NCBI GenBank assembly: GCA_021790615.1
Contig: JAJYGW010000359.1
Span: 1,100 to 14,941 of the forward strand
DNA length: 13,842 nucleotides
Source: Actinomycetes bacterium
Lineage (GTDB): Bacteria > Actinomycetota > Acidimicrobiia > Acidimicrobiales > JAKAOS01
Direction of reading: 5' to 3'
The notes beneath the pieces were generated by a model that had not been told where the DNA came from, ran no database searches, and saw only the letters and a list, made by a program, of their open reading frames with translations. Position numbers and translations under genes: made by a program. Numbering within the stretch: position 1 is the first letter of the stretch; each line of letters begins with the position of its first letter. This document shows positions 6,192 to 13,561 of the stretch, in pieces.

Positions 6192-7136
6192 TCACCGGCC
6201 TCGTCCTCCCCAGAGGATCCCGAGCGCGAGCAGCCCGCCGAAGACGAGTTGGGCGCGACCGGTCTCCCCGAGGACGGGGACGAGCGCCCGGCCGGTTGCG
6301 CCCCGGAGCACGGTCCGGGCAGGGCCGACGAGGAGCGGCGTCGCCGCCAGCGAGACGAGTGCACCGGGCCGGCGACGCGCAACTGGCAGGACGACAGCGG
6401 CCGGGACCAGCATCGTGGCGGCGTAGAGCCGGCGGGTCCTGGCCTCGCCCATCCGGACCGCGAGGGTGCGCTTGCCGGCCGCCGCGTCACCGTCGAGGTC
6501 TCGGAGGTTGTTCACGACCAGCAGGGCGACGACGAGGAGCCCGACCGGAACCGCAGCGAGGGCTGCCTCCCCGCTCAGCCGGCCGCAGACGACGAACGTC
6601 GTGCCGACCACCGCCACCAGCCCGAAGAACACGAAGGCGAACACCTCGCCGAGACCGGCGTAGCCATAGGGACGCGGGCCGCCGGTGTAGAACCACCCGG
6701 CCGCGAGACACGCGGCACCGACCGGTACGAGCCACCACGACACGGCCGACGCGAGCGCCAGGCCTGCGACCCCGGCGACACCGAAGGAGGCAAGGGCGGC
6801 CCGCCGTACCGCCCGCGGCGAGGCGAGCCCGCCTGCGACCAGCCGGGTCGGACCCACCCGGTCGCGATCCGTCCCGCGCACGCCGTCTGCGTAGTCGTTC
6901 GCGTAGTTCGTGCCGACCTGGATCGCCAGGGACACGACCAAGGCCGCTCCTGCCCGCCACGCGCGGGCGCCCCCGAGGGCGACCCCGACCGCCGTGCCGA
7001 CGACCACCGGGACCACCGACGCCGGGAGGGTGCGCGGGCGCGCCCCGGCGACGAAGGCACGGGCCTTCCCGAGGGAACCGAGCCGGCGGAGCTGGAGCCG
7101 CGCGAGGATCGCCCGGGGCGTCGGGGGCTCGGCCAC
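6192..7136 (-). CDS. menA: MenA, 1,4-dihydroxy-2-naphthoate polyprenyltransferase
   Basis: An integral membrane UbiA-family prenyltransferase (314 residues) that attaches the polyprenyl chain to 1,4-dihydroxy-2-naphthoate and gives demethylmenaquinone. It begins with the family's FVAGARPRTLPASVVPVVVGTAVG. The first Asp-rich Mg/diphosphate motif is N77-YANDYADG with Asp81 and Asp84, followed by VRGTDRDRVGPTRLVAGGL. The second is VVNNLRDLDGDAAAGKRTLAVRMG. About eight or nine hydrophobic helices can be traced. The GTG start at 7136 lies 4 nt after the menB TAG, so translation is probably coupled to menB and the two likely share an mRNA. The 3' end converges with menH, with 68 bp between the genes. 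The C-terminus is ordinary and I see no missing catalytic residue. Confidence 0.95.
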   Translation of the reverse strand: MAEPPTPRAILARLQLRRLGSLGKARAFVAGARPRTLPASVVPVVVGTAVGVALGGARAWRAGAALVVSLAIQVGTNYANDYADGVRGTDRDRVGPTRLVAGGLASPRAVRRAALASFGVAGVAGLALASAVSWWLVPVGAACLAAGWFYTGGPRPYGYAGLGEVFAFVFFGLVAVVGTTFVVCGRLSGEAALAAVPVGLLVVALLVVNNLRDLDGDAAAGKRTLAVRMGEARTRRLYAATMLVPAAVVLPVARRRPGALVSLAATPLLVGPARTVLRGATGRALVPVLGETGRAQLVFGGLLALGILWGGRGR

Positions 7137-7140
7137 CGGG

Positions 7141-8007
7141 CTAGGGGCGCCGGGGGAAGTGAGCGAAGTCGGGGCGGCGCTTCTCGAGGAACGCGTTCCG
7201 GCCCTCCTGGCCCTCCTCGGTCATGTAGAAGAGCATGGTCGCGTCCCCCGCCAGCTGCTGGATGCCCGCGAGGCCGTCGTCGGCTGCGTTGAAGCCCGCC
7301 TTCAGCATCCGGAGCGCGATCGGGGAGAGCTCGAGCATCCGGTCGCACCAGCCAAGCGTCTCCTCCTCCAGGCGTTCGAGGGGCACGACGGTGTTGACGA
7401 GGCCCCAGTCGAGGGCGGTCTGGGCGTCATACTGCCGGCAGAGGAACCAGATCTCCTTCGCCCGCTTGAGCCCGATCGTGCGCGCGAGCAGCCCGGCGCC
7501 GTAGCCCCCGTCGAAGCTGCCGACCTTCGGGCCGGTCTGGCCGAAGCGGGCGTTCTCGGCTGCGATGGTCAAGTCGCACACGAGGTGCAGCACGTGGCCG
7601 CCCCCGATGGCGTAGCCGGCCACCATCGCGACGACTGGTTTCGGGAGACGGCGGATCTGCACCTGCAGGTCGAGCACGTTGAGCCGGCCGATCCCCGCCT
7701 TGGCGAGCGCGTCGTCGCCCAGGTAGCCGTCTTCCCCCCGGATGCGCTGGTCACCGCCGGAGCAGAAGGCGTCCGGCCCCTCGCCGGTGAGGACGATCAC
7801 CCCGACCTCCGGGTCGTCGCGGGCCACGTCGAAGGCCCGGGCCAGCTCCACGAGCGTCTGGGGACGGAACGCGTTGCGCACCTCGGGCCGGCAGATCGTG
7901 ATCTTCGCGACCCCACCGGACTTCTCCGCTCGGATGTCGGTGTAGGACCCAGCCGGGACCCACACCCGGCTCGCTGCCTCGCCCTGGTCTTCGCTGCGCT
8001 CGCTCAC
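7141..8007 (-). CDS. menB: MenB, 1,4-dihydroxy-2-naphthoyl-CoA synthase
   Basis: A crotonase-fold enzyme that cyclises o-succinylbenzoyl-CoA to 1,4-dihydroxy-2-naphthoyl-CoA in the cytosol. The 288-residue product is close to E. coli MenB over its length: [16 protein letters not shown], the oxyanion-hole segment [53 protein letters not shown] ([10 protein letters not shown] at 157-166), [24 protein letters not shown] and the diagnostic C-terminus [36 protein letters not shown] marks the classical MenB type. The frame stays open upstream to 8397, but that part is antisense to menE and has no homologous character, so the GTG at 8007 (VSERSEDQ...) is the start. A hexamer GAGAAT (8019-8014, minus strand) lies 6 nt before this GTG, a weaker form of the leaderless pattern. 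It is divergent from menE by 82 bp and head to tail with menA. Confidence 0.96.
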   Translation of the reverse strand: MSERSEDQGEAASRVWVPAGSYTDIRAEKSGGVAKITICRPEVRNAFRPQTLVELARAFDVARDDPEVGVIVLTGEGPDAFCSGGDQRIRGEDGYLGDDALAKAGIGRLNVLDLQVQIRRLPKPVVAMVAGYAIGGGHVLHLVCDLTIAAENARFGQTGPKVGSFDGGYGAGLLARTIGLKRAKEIWFLCRQYDAQTALDWGLVNTVVPLERLEEETLGWCDRMLELSPIALRMLKAGFNAADDGLAGIQQLAGDATMLFYMTEEGQEGRNAFLEKRRPDFAHFPRRP

Positions 8008-8077
8008 GCCTTCATTCTCGCGGGCGGAGCGCCGGAAGGCGAAGCCGGCTGGGCCCGATCTCGTCGCTCGGCACCGG

Positions 8078-8089
8078 TAACGTGCGAGC
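8078..8089 (+). promoter_or_regulatory. Putative -10 element of a leaderless menE transcript
   Basis: TAACGT (8078-8083) fits TAnnnT and is followed by exactly six bases and then the menE GTG, the same geometry as upstream of menH. No ribosome binding site is present. The 82-bp divergent menB/menE gap leaves room for little more than two core promoters. No convincing -35 box is seen. Confidence 0.5.
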
Positions 8090-9235
8090 GTGGCCGAGCT
8101 CGTGGCGCTGGCGATGCCCGGGGGACCCGCCTTCGTCGACCAGCTGCGCCGGGCCTGGGATGCCGGGGACGCCGTCTTCCCGCTCGACCTGCGGCTCCCA
8201 CCTGGGCCACGAGATGAGGCCCTCGCAGCCGCCGCGCCCACCCTCCTCGTCGACCCGGACGGGACGCGCCATCGGCTGCAGACCGGTCGTGCCGTCGACG
8301 ACGGCACCGCGGTCGTCGTCGCGACGAGCGGGACCACTGGCTCCCCACGAGCGGTCGTGCTCGACCATCCGGCCGTTGCAGCCTCCGCCGACGCCACGAG
8401 CCGTCGCCTCGGCGTGGACCCGTCGCGTGACCACTGGCTGGCCTGCCTCCCGCTCGCTCACGTGGGCGGCCTCTCCGTCGTGCTCAGGGCACTGCACACG
8501 GGAACGCCGCTCAGCGTGCTGGCCGGTTTCGAGGTTGCAGCCGTCGACGAGGCGCGCCGAGGAGGCGCGACCCTGGTCTCCCTGGTGCCGACCGCCCTCC
8601 GTCGCATGGACGTCGGCGGATTCCGAGTGGTGGTGCTCGGCGCGGCGCCCCCACCCGCCGAGCGTCCGGCCAACACGGTCTCCACCTACGGCATGACCGA
8701 GACCGGGAGCGGCTGTGTCTACGACGGCGTGGCACTCGACGGCGTCGAGATCCGCGTCACCGAGCCAGCTGGCGAGATCCTGCTCCGCGGCCCGATGGTG
8801 GCGCGCACCTACCGGGACGGGACGCCCGTCGTGGACGCGGAGGGGTGGCTCCACACCGGCGACGGGGGCCGGATCGACACGAACGGAAGACTGGCGGTCG
8901 ACGGGCGCCTCGGCGACGTCGTCAACACCGGCGGCGAGAAAGTCTGGCCGGCACCGGTCGAGACGGTGCTCCGGCAACACCCGGGCGTCCGGGACGCCTG
9001 CGTCGTCGGGATCCCCGACCCGGAGTGGGGCCAACGGGTGGTCGCGGCGGTCGTGGTGACCGACCCCGCCGAGCCCCCCGACACTGACGAGCTGGCAGGC
9101 CTCGTCCGTGCGTCGGTGTCGCCGTGGGCCGTGCCGAAGCAGTTCCACGTGCTCCCGGCCCTCCCGACCACCTCGCTCGGCAAGGTCAGGCGCCGAGAGG
9201 TCGCCTCGCTCCTGGCGGGGCGTGCCTCGGGCTGA
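8090..9235 (+). CDS. menE: MenE, o-succinylbenzoate-CoA ligase
   Basis: An AMP-forming ligase of 381 residues that converts o-succinylbenzoate to its CoA thioester, the substrate of MenB. ANL motifs appear in order: P-loop [11 protein letters not shown] (Thr79-), [55 protein letters not shown] (where fatty-acyl ligases usually have ISGG-NVYP) and the catalytic Lys365 in [13 protein letters not shown]. The protein is short because it has a reduced N-terminal subdomain, as in mycobacterial MenE (about 360 residues) compared with about 450-490 in E. coli or Bacillus. Context with menB and menA supports the assignment. The GTG at 8090 is favoured by the TAACGT hexamer 6 nt upstream. The 60-bp gap to the convergent glycosyltransferase holds only short inverted repeats such as CCGGTCACCGG (9236-9246). 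Confidence 0.94.
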   Translation: MAELVALAMPGGPAFVDQLRRAWDAGDAVFPLDLRLPPGPRDEALAAAAPTLLVDPDGTRHRLQTGRAVDDGTAVVVATSGTTGSPRAVVLDHPAVAASADATSRRLGVDPSRDHWLACLPLAHVGGLSVVLRALHTGTPLSVLAGFEVAAVDEARRGGATLVSLVPTALRRMDVGGFRVVVLGAAPPPAERPANTVSTYGMTETGSGCVYDGVALDGVEIRVTEPAGEILLRGPMVARTYRDGTPVVDAEGWLHTGDGGRIDTNGRLAVDGRLGDVVNTGGEKVWPAPVETVLRQHPGVRDACVVGIPDPEWGQRVVAAVVVTDPAEPPDTDELAGLVRASVSPWAVPKQFHVLPALPTTSLGKVRRREVASLLAGRASG

Positions 9236-9295
9236 CCGGTCACCGGGGCGAGCCTCGAGACGCGGTGCGCCCCGCGCCCAGGGGCCGCCAGGCGT

Positions 9296-10801
9296 TCACC
9301 GTCGGGAGAGCGCCCTCGCGACCTCCTGCAGCGAGTCCGCCGCTCGCGACCGTCCGTTGCGGGCTCTGATCGCCTCCCCTGCCTCACGTGCGCGGCCAGC
9401 GAGTGACGCATCGGCGAGGACCGCATCGAGCGCGCGACGGAGCGTTCCTCCTGCGAAGCCGTAGGGATCGAGACGACGCCCGAAACCGGTCTCTGCGATG
9501 CGCTGCGCGTTGTCGTGCTGGTCCCAGAAGAGCGGGAGCACGAGCAACGGGACGCCGAAGTGCATCGCCTCCGTGACGGTGTTGTTGCCGCCGTGCGAGA
9601 TCACGGCGTCGACGAGGGGGAGGACCTCGGTCTGGGGGACCATGTCGGCGCCCCACATGTTCTCTGCCAGCTCGACCTCCGCCCCCCTGGGCCCCTTGGA
9701 CACGATGAAGGACGCCTCGGCCTCGGCGAGCTCGCCGACGAGCCGGCGCATGAGCTCCACGTCCGCGCCACCGAGCGAACCGAGCGAGAGGTAGACGAGG
9801 GTGCCTCCCCTGCGGGCGGACCGAGCGTCGACCGAGCCGGCCGCGGGGCCAGCACCCTCGGCAAGGCTGCGTCGGCGCCGTTCCAGCCGACGCTCGAGGA
9901 CTTCGCCGAGCGCGACGTGGGCGGCGTCAGGGGGCTCCCAGCCCGCCTCGGTGGCGCGCACGCACGAGTCGAGGCGGACCCAGCTGCCCCCGGGCGGCCG
10001 GGACCGTGGGTAGTCGAGCTCCGCCGGGTAGAGGTAGAGGTTCCGTCGCGGACCGGAGTGGACGAACTCGAGGTCCGGGAGCGGCGGCAGGCCACACTCC
10101 TGCACCCACCCGGACAGTTCGCCCCAGAGCGCTCGGTGTGATCGGTCGTAGGCCGCACGGAACGATGCCCAGCCCGTCGGGTCCGCCGTGGGGAGGCCCG
10201 AGTAGGCCGGCGGGAGGCCCGGGTCGGGGAGCTCCAGCGGGTTGCAGGACACGACGCGCACGAAGCGCTCGCCTGTCCGAGCGAGGGCCGGGAAGCACAC
10301 GACGTTGTCCTCGACGACGACGTCCGGCTCCACCTCGTCGACGATCTCGGTGAGGCGCTGCTCTGCGAAGCGGGCACCGGCGACCAGCTCGGTCCACGTG
10401 GGGAGCATGAAGGCCTCGAGCTGTTCCGAGGTGCCGAGCCGGAACGACGGCGCGGTCGCTGCGACGAAGTCCTTCCAGAACTGCCCCACCTCGGGCTCCT
10501 CGGGGAGCGACGAGACCCTCTCCTCGGGCGTCTCGGCCTCGTCGGTGACCACGGGGGCTGCGCTCGCCGGCCGGCCCGAGCTCGACGGACCTGCCGCGGT
10601 CCCGCCGGACGAATCGTGCCCGGGAGGTGGTGCGAGCTCGTAGAGGCGCTCCTCGAAGCCGTAGGGCTCGAGCCGGCCCCGCCAGGACGACTCCGCAGCG
10701 AAGACGACGCGCTCTCCCCGTCGGAGCAGTTCTGCCCCGATCCCGATCAGGTTGTTCGTGGGGCCGAAGGCGGACTCGGGACAGAGCAGGAAGGTGCTCA
10801 C
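9296..10801 (-). CDS. Family 1 glycosyltransferase (UDP-glycosyltransferase, MGT-like)
   Basis: A 501-residue GT-B-fold glycosyltransferase. The N-terminal acceptor domain opens with a Rossmann-like STFLLCPESAFGPTNNLIGIGAELLRRGERVVFAAE. The C-terminal sugar-nucleotide site is clear: LVYLSLGSLGG, then SHGGNNTVTEAMHFGVPLLVLPLFWDQHDNAQRIAETGFG with His403, the GT1 signature. Enzymes of this family transfer a sugar from UDP or dTDP to small hydrophobic acceptors such as macrolides, flavonoids, carotenoids or lipids; this one's acceptor is unknown. Residues ~58-104 are a Gly/Ser/Pro- then Glu-rich linker, and a shorter Ala/Gly-rich stretch precedes LVYLSLG. The GTG start at 10801 overlaps the stop of the upstream AhpD-like gene (GTGA), so it is the last gene of a three-gene coupled unit. 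The frame continues upstream to 11197, but that part is a shadow of the AhpD-like gene. Confidence 0.9.
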   Translation of the reverse strand: MSTFLLCPESAFGPTNNLIGIGAELLRRGERVVFAAESSWRGRLEPYGFEERLYELAPPPGHDSSGGTAAGPSSSGRPASAAPVVTDEAETPEERVSSLPEEPEVGQFWKDFVAATAPSFRLGTSEQLEAFMLPTWTELVAGARFAEQRLTEIVDEVEPDVVVEDNVVCFPALARTGERFVRVVSCNPLELPDPGLPPAYSGLPTADPTGWASFRAAYDRSHRALWGELSGWVQECGLPPLPDLEFVHSGPRRNLYLYPAELDYPRSRPPGGSWVRLDSCVRATEAGWEPPDAAHVALGEVLERRLERRRRSLAEGAGPAAGSVDARSARRGGTLVYLSLGSLGGADVELMRRLVGELAEAEASFIVSKGPRGAEVELAENMWGADMVPQTEVLPLVDAVISHGGNNTVTEAMHFGVPLLVLPLFWDQHDNAQRIAETGFGRRLDPYGFAGGTLRRALDAVLADASLAGRAREAGEAIRARNGRSRAADSLQEVARALSRR

Positions 10802-11184
10802 TCGCCCGCTGCACCTCCCGTCGATGGCGCAGTCCCCCCCGTGAGCTCCCGGAACGCTGCGAACGCGCGGGGGCCGTAGACCGTCGCCGGCCCGCCGTTC
10901 ATGAGCACCGCGACGCCGAGCGCCTCGGCCACTTCCTCCTCGGTCGCCCCCCGTCGCATCGCGCCCCGCGCATGGGAGGCGATGCACCCGTCGCACATGC
11001 GGGTGACGGAGATGGCGAGCGCGATCAACTCCTTGGTCTTCTGGTCGAGCGCCCCGGCAGCGAGCGCCGCCCGGTGCAGCCCGGCGTACGCGGACCAGAC
11101 GTCGGGAATGGCCTGGCGGAGCGCAGCGACCTCCGGAGCCAGCTCGTCGAGCACCGCCCGGCCGCAGGAGTGGGATCCGCTCAC
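10798..11184 (-). CDS. AhpD-like / carboxymuconolactone decarboxylase family protein
   Basis: A 128-residue all-helical protein of the AhpD/CMD family. The redox-type motif CDGCIASH (Cys64, Cys67, His71) follows LDQKTKELIALAISVTRM, and then GATEEEVAEALGVAVLMNGGPATVYGPRAFAAF. Family members with CxxC and the following His act as thiol-disulfide or alkylhydroperoxidase-type enzymes; those without are decarboxylases. The cysteines here favour a redox role, but the partner is not identifiable. The GTG at 11184 overlaps the upstream DUF302 stop by four bases, and its own stop overlaps the glycosyltransferase start in the same way. Such GTGA overlaps suggest translational coupling and roughly balanced expression of the three proteins. 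Confidence 0.9.
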   Translation of the reverse strand: MSGSHSCGRAVLDELAPEVAALRQAIPDVWSAYAGLHRAALAAGALDQKTKELIALAISVTRMCDGCIASHARGAMRRGATEEEVAEALGVAVLMNGGPATVYGPRAFAAFRELTGGTAPSTGGAAGE

Positions 11185-11618
11185 CGGGAGCCCCCACCCG
11201 AACGGAACGAGGCCTGCGCGTCGGCCGGCGCGTCGGCGGTCTCGGCGAGGTGCGCCATGGCCGTGGTCACCGCCGAGGTCAGCTGGAGCGCGAGCTCCGC
11301 CACCACGTCGGAGTCGATCACCTCGAACAGGACGCCCGGGTCCAGGACCTCGACCAGGGTCACACCGGGCTGCATCCGGTCCTCCCGCACCACGACGTTG
11401 CAGGGGAGGAGCAGGCCGACCGTGCGGTCGATCTCGAGGGCGCTCCGGGCAAAGCCCGCGTTGCACATCCCGAGCACCTCGAAGCGCTCCATCTCCGCCC
11501 CGAGCTTGGCCGCGAGCGTCCCCGCCACGTCGATCGTCGTGAGCGGCGCGAAACCGGCGGCGCCGAACGCCCGCACCGCGCGGTCCTTCGCCTCCTCGAA
11601 GTCGACCGGGAGCCGCAC
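11181..11618 (-). CDS. DUF302 domain protein
   Basis: A 145-residue protein almost entirely made of a DUF302 domain: FEEAKDRAVRAFGAAGFAPLTTIDVAGTLAAKLGAEMERFEVLGMCNAGFARSALEIDRTVGLLLPCNVVVRED. The hallmark cysteines are in GMCNAGFA (Cys52) and LLPCNVVV (Cys73). The biochemical role of DUF302 is not established. The GTG at 11618 has GGGAG 4 nt upstream and starts at the domain edge. The frame is open far upstream, and an in-frame GTG at 11894, 7 nt after GATACT (11907-11902), would add 92 residues, mostly a Gly/Ser/Glu/Arg-rich stretch. About a quarter of the codons in that stretch end in A or T, far more than in the flanking genes, so I prefer the short form. It is the first gene of the DUF302-AhpD-glycosyltransferase unit and is divergent from doxX. 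Confidence 0.82.
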   Translation of the reverse strand: MRLPVDFEEAKDRAVRAFGAAGFAPLTTIDVAGTLAAKLGAEMERFEVLGMCNAGFARSALEIDRTVGLLLPCNVVVREDRMQPGVTLVEVLDPGVLFEVIDSDVVAELALQLTSAVTTAMAHLAETADAPADAQASFRSGGGSR

Positions 11619-11650
11619 CCATCTCCCGAGGGCGTGCCGCCCGCTTCGGG

Positions 11651-11852
11651 CTCCCCCACTCCTCGCTCGCTCTTCCCTCCCTCGCTCACTCCCGGCTCCC
11701 CCGTTCGCCGCTCCCTCGCTCTCGTCCACTTGGGTCTCCTCTCTCGCTCCGGCCCCCCTCGCTCCAGCTTCGTGGCTCCCGGTTCTCTGGCCTCCGGTTC
11801 TCTCGCTCCAGGTCTTCTCGCCCCTGGTGCTCTCGCTCCCGTCTGCCCCCCT
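11651..11852. repeat. Degenerate minisatellite with strong polypyrimidine/polypurine strand asymmetry
   Basis: The plus strand here is overwhelmingly C and T; in the first 50 bases (11651-11700) I count only seven purines. Read on the minus strand, a degenerate unit near GGAGCGAGAGAACC recurs at irregular 15-20 nt spacing, with variants such as GGAGCGAGAGCACC, GGCCAGAGAACC and GGAGCGAGAGAGGAGACC. Copies are too diverged for an exact unit length. It lies between the divergent DUF302 and doxX genes, directly upstream of the DUF302 start. Confidence 0.65.
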
Positions 11853-12061
11853 GACGCGGCGCTCGCTGAGCGCCCGGAGCGTGGCAGCTCGCACGTTCCG
11901 CAGTATCGCAGGTCCAACCCCCCGGGGCCTCGGCATCCGCGGAGGTCCTGCCAGGCGACCCAGGCCCGACGGGCCATTCGACCCTGGGGACAGCCACGCC
12001 CTCTTCGTACCGTCGAGAGCGAGGACCACAGCGAACCCGGCGCACCGCCGGGTGGCACGGT
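11853..12061. other. Intergenic region between DUF302 repeat and doxX
   Basis: I see no gene here. Possible promoter pieces are GATACT on the minus strand (11907-11902), facing the DUF302 operon, and TACCGT on the plus strand (12008-12013), about 65 nt before doxX, with a poor TGGGGA -35 match 17 bp upstream (11985-11990). Both are weak and rest on pattern alone. Confidence 0.3.
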
Positions 12062-12070
12062 AGAAGGAGG
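12062..12070 (+). promoter_or_regulatory. Strong Shine-Dalgarno site of doxX
   Basis: AGAAGGAGG ends 6 nt before the ATG at 12077. It is the only near-perfect ribosome binding site I find in the window and it fixes the doxX start. It contrasts with the men genes, which have GTG starts without one. Confidence 0.85.
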
Positions 12071-12076
12071 CAGGAC

Positions 12077-12691
12077 ATGGAGACAACGCACATCGACAGC
12101 ATCGGTGAGCCGCGGCTCGCTCGCTGGCTCTTCGCGAGCCCGGGATCCTCGTGGATCTGGCTGATCGTCCGGGTCTGGCTCGGCTACGAGTGGCTGCACG
12201 CCGGCCTGTCGAAGATCTTCGGTGCCGAGGGCGCCGGCTTCTGGCGGGGAGGGCTCGCGGTGAAGGGCTTCGCCGAAGGGGCGATCGCCCAGTCACACGG
12301 CCCGAACGCGCAGGTGAGCTACGGGTGGTGGGTGGCGTTCCTCCGGAACTTCGTCATCCCCAACCACGTCTGGATCGCGAAGCTCGTCGCCGTCTCCGAG
12401 ATCGCGGTCGGGCTGGCGCTCATCCTCGGGCTGTTCACGGGGATCGCAGCCCTCGGCGGGCTCGCACTCAACTTCACCTACGTGTTCTCCGGGGCGGTGT
12501 CCACCAACCCGGTCTTCATCATCCTGGGCGTGCTGCTCGTGCTCGCCTGGCGGAACGCGGGGTACCTCGGGATCGACGGCTACCTGCTCCCTCGCCTCGG
12601 CACCCCCTGGCAGGCCGGCAGCCCGCTCTCCCGCCTGGCCCACCTGGGCCGGCACTCGGGCCGGACCGAGCGGCACTCCGCAACGGCCTGA
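12077..12691 (+). CDS. DoxX-family membrane protein
   Basis: A 204-residue integral membrane protein of the DoxX/DoxD type. Four hydrophobic segments are visible: WIWLIVRVWLGYEWLHAGLSKIFG (about 26-48), VWIAKLVAVSEIAVGLALILGLF, GIAALGGLALNFTYVFSG and NPVFIILGVLLVLAWRNAGYLGID. The first segment with its YEWLHAGLSKI motif and the segment with EIAVGLALILGLFTG are characteristic. Family members include the small subunit of thiosulfate:quinone oxidoreductase (DoxD) and uncharacterised DoxX proteins linked to redox stress; no DoxA partner is present, so the electron-transfer role is unproven. The C-terminal ~35 residues are polar and basic. Translation starts from ATG with an excellent ribosome binding site. 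It is divergent from the DUF302 operon and convergent with dedA, with a strong hairpin in between. Confidence 0.88.
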   Translation: METTHIDSIGEPRLARWLFASPGSSWIWLIVRVWLGYEWLHAGLSKIFGAEGAGFWRGGLAVKGFAEGAIAQSHGPNAQVSYGWWVAFLRNFVIPNHVWIAKLVAVSEIAVGLALILGLFTGIAALGGLALNFTYVFSGAVSTNPVFIILGVLLVLAWRNAGYLGIDGYLLPRLGTPWQAGSPLSRLAHLGRHSGRTERHSATA

Positions 12692-12831
12692 GCACCTGGT
12701 GGGTGCGACGACCCGAGTGCGAGGCAGGTCCGCCGCCGGGTCGCCCTCGCCGGTGCTCCGCACACCGGAGGGCCGGTCGCCCGGAACGGGTGGGGCGCCG
12801 CAACGGTGACCCGCCGAGCCGAGTGCGACGA

Positions 12832-12866
12832 AGAACGCCCCGGGGACCTGCCCCCCGGGGCGTTCT
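12832..12866. terminator. 14-bp perfect-stem hairpin, bidirectional terminator
   Basis: AGAACGCCCCGGGG (12832-12845) and its exact reverse complement (12853-12866) flank a 7-nt loop, ACCTGCC. It lies between the convergent doxX and dedA ends, 140 bp after doxX and 39 bp after dedA. No long T-run follows, but each arm ends in TTCT in its own direction, as in many actinobacterial terminators. The preceding 140 bp (12692-12831) holds no gene, only a small GCACC/GGTGC hairpin at 12692-12706. Confidence 0.8.
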
Positions 12867-12905
12867 GCCGTCCGCGCCGCACTCTCGTCGCCATCGCGCA
12901 GCAGC

Positions 12906-13505
12906 TCAGGCCTGCGCCTCGACCCCCTGACGGGTGCGCCGCGCACGACGGACGAAGAAGGCCACGATCACCACGACGGCAACCACCGCCACGACGTAGC
13001 CGACGTCTGCGACGTAGCGATCGATGACCCGCCAGTTCTCTCCGAGCGCGAAACCGGCGATCGCGAGGCCAGCGCTCCAGGGCAAGCTCCCCGCCGCGGT
13101 GTAGAGGCTGAAACGGCCGAGTGGCATCTCGGCAGCGCCGGCCGGGAGCGAGATGAAGGTGCGGATGACCGGGAGCAGGCGGCTGAAGAACACCGCTGGC
13201 TCGCCGTGGGCAGCGAACCAACGCTCCGCCCGGTCGAGATCCGACTCACGCAACCACACGAGGCGGCCGAAGCGGCGCAACGCCGGCCGCCCACCGGCCC
13301 TGCCCACCGCCCAGGCCACGAGGCTCCCGACGACGTTCCCGACGACACCGACGAGGATCGCCGCGACCAGCTCGAGGTGTCCCTGGCTGGCGAGCACCCC
13401 GGCGAACGGCATCACGACCTCGGAGGGGATGGGGATGCAGGCAGACTCGGCGGCCATCAAGAGGAAGATCGCGAAGTAGCCGAACGTCTGGACGAGATGC
13501 TCCAC
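12906..13505 (-). CDS. DedA-family membrane protein
   Basis: A 199-residue DedA/SNARE-associated (VTT) family protein. The N-terminal signature FGYFAIFLLMAAESACIPIPSEVVMPFAGVLASQG carries the conserved Glu and PxPSE. The second signature FFSRLLPVIRTFISLPAGAAEMPLGRFSLYTAAGSLPWS carries the conserved arginines. The last ~30 residues are a transmembrane helix (VVAVVAVVVIVAFFV) with a basic tail. Characterised members act in membrane lipid translocation, including recycling of undecaprenyl phosphate, and in envelope homeostasis. The GTG at 13505 is the only start codon just before the first helix; the frame is open further upstream but antisense to malQ coding sequence. It lies 56 bp downstream of malQ on the same strand, so readthrough is possible but a functional link is not implied. 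A hairpin terminator follows it. Confidence 0.9.
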   Translation of the reverse strand: MEHLVQTFGYFAIFLLMAAESACIPIPSEVVMPFAGVLASQGHLELVAAILVGVVGNVVGSLVAWAVGRAGGRPALRRFGRLVWLRESDLDRAERWFAAHGEPAVFFSRLLPVIRTFISLPAGAAEMPLGRFSLYTAAGSLPWSAGLAIAGFALGENWRVIDRYVADVGYVVAVVAVVVIVAFFVRRARRTRQGVEAQA

Positions 13506-13561
13506 GGGGAAGAGTGTGACCGGTCGGACGCCGATGAGCCAGCCTCGGCCGCTCGGGCTCC

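Noticed and set aside
5310..7292. 660-codon plus-strand frame over menH and antisense to menA
   Set aside because: Shadow frame, low-complexity basic translation, while both real genes have full motif sets.
8008..8397. N-terminal extension of the menB frame
   Set aside because: This part is antisense to menE and unlike any MenB; GTG 8007 gives normal MenB length.
10802..11197. N-terminal extension of the glycosyltransferase frame
   Set aside because: It overlaps the AhpD-like gene in another frame; the GT fold begins at STFLLCPESAF right after GTG 10801.
10627..12063. 478-codon plus-strand frame ending before doxX, with Leu/Ser/Ala/Pro repeats
   Set aside because: It is the complement of AhpD, DUF302 and the polypyrimidine repeat; the repetitive protein simply reflects the DNA repeat.
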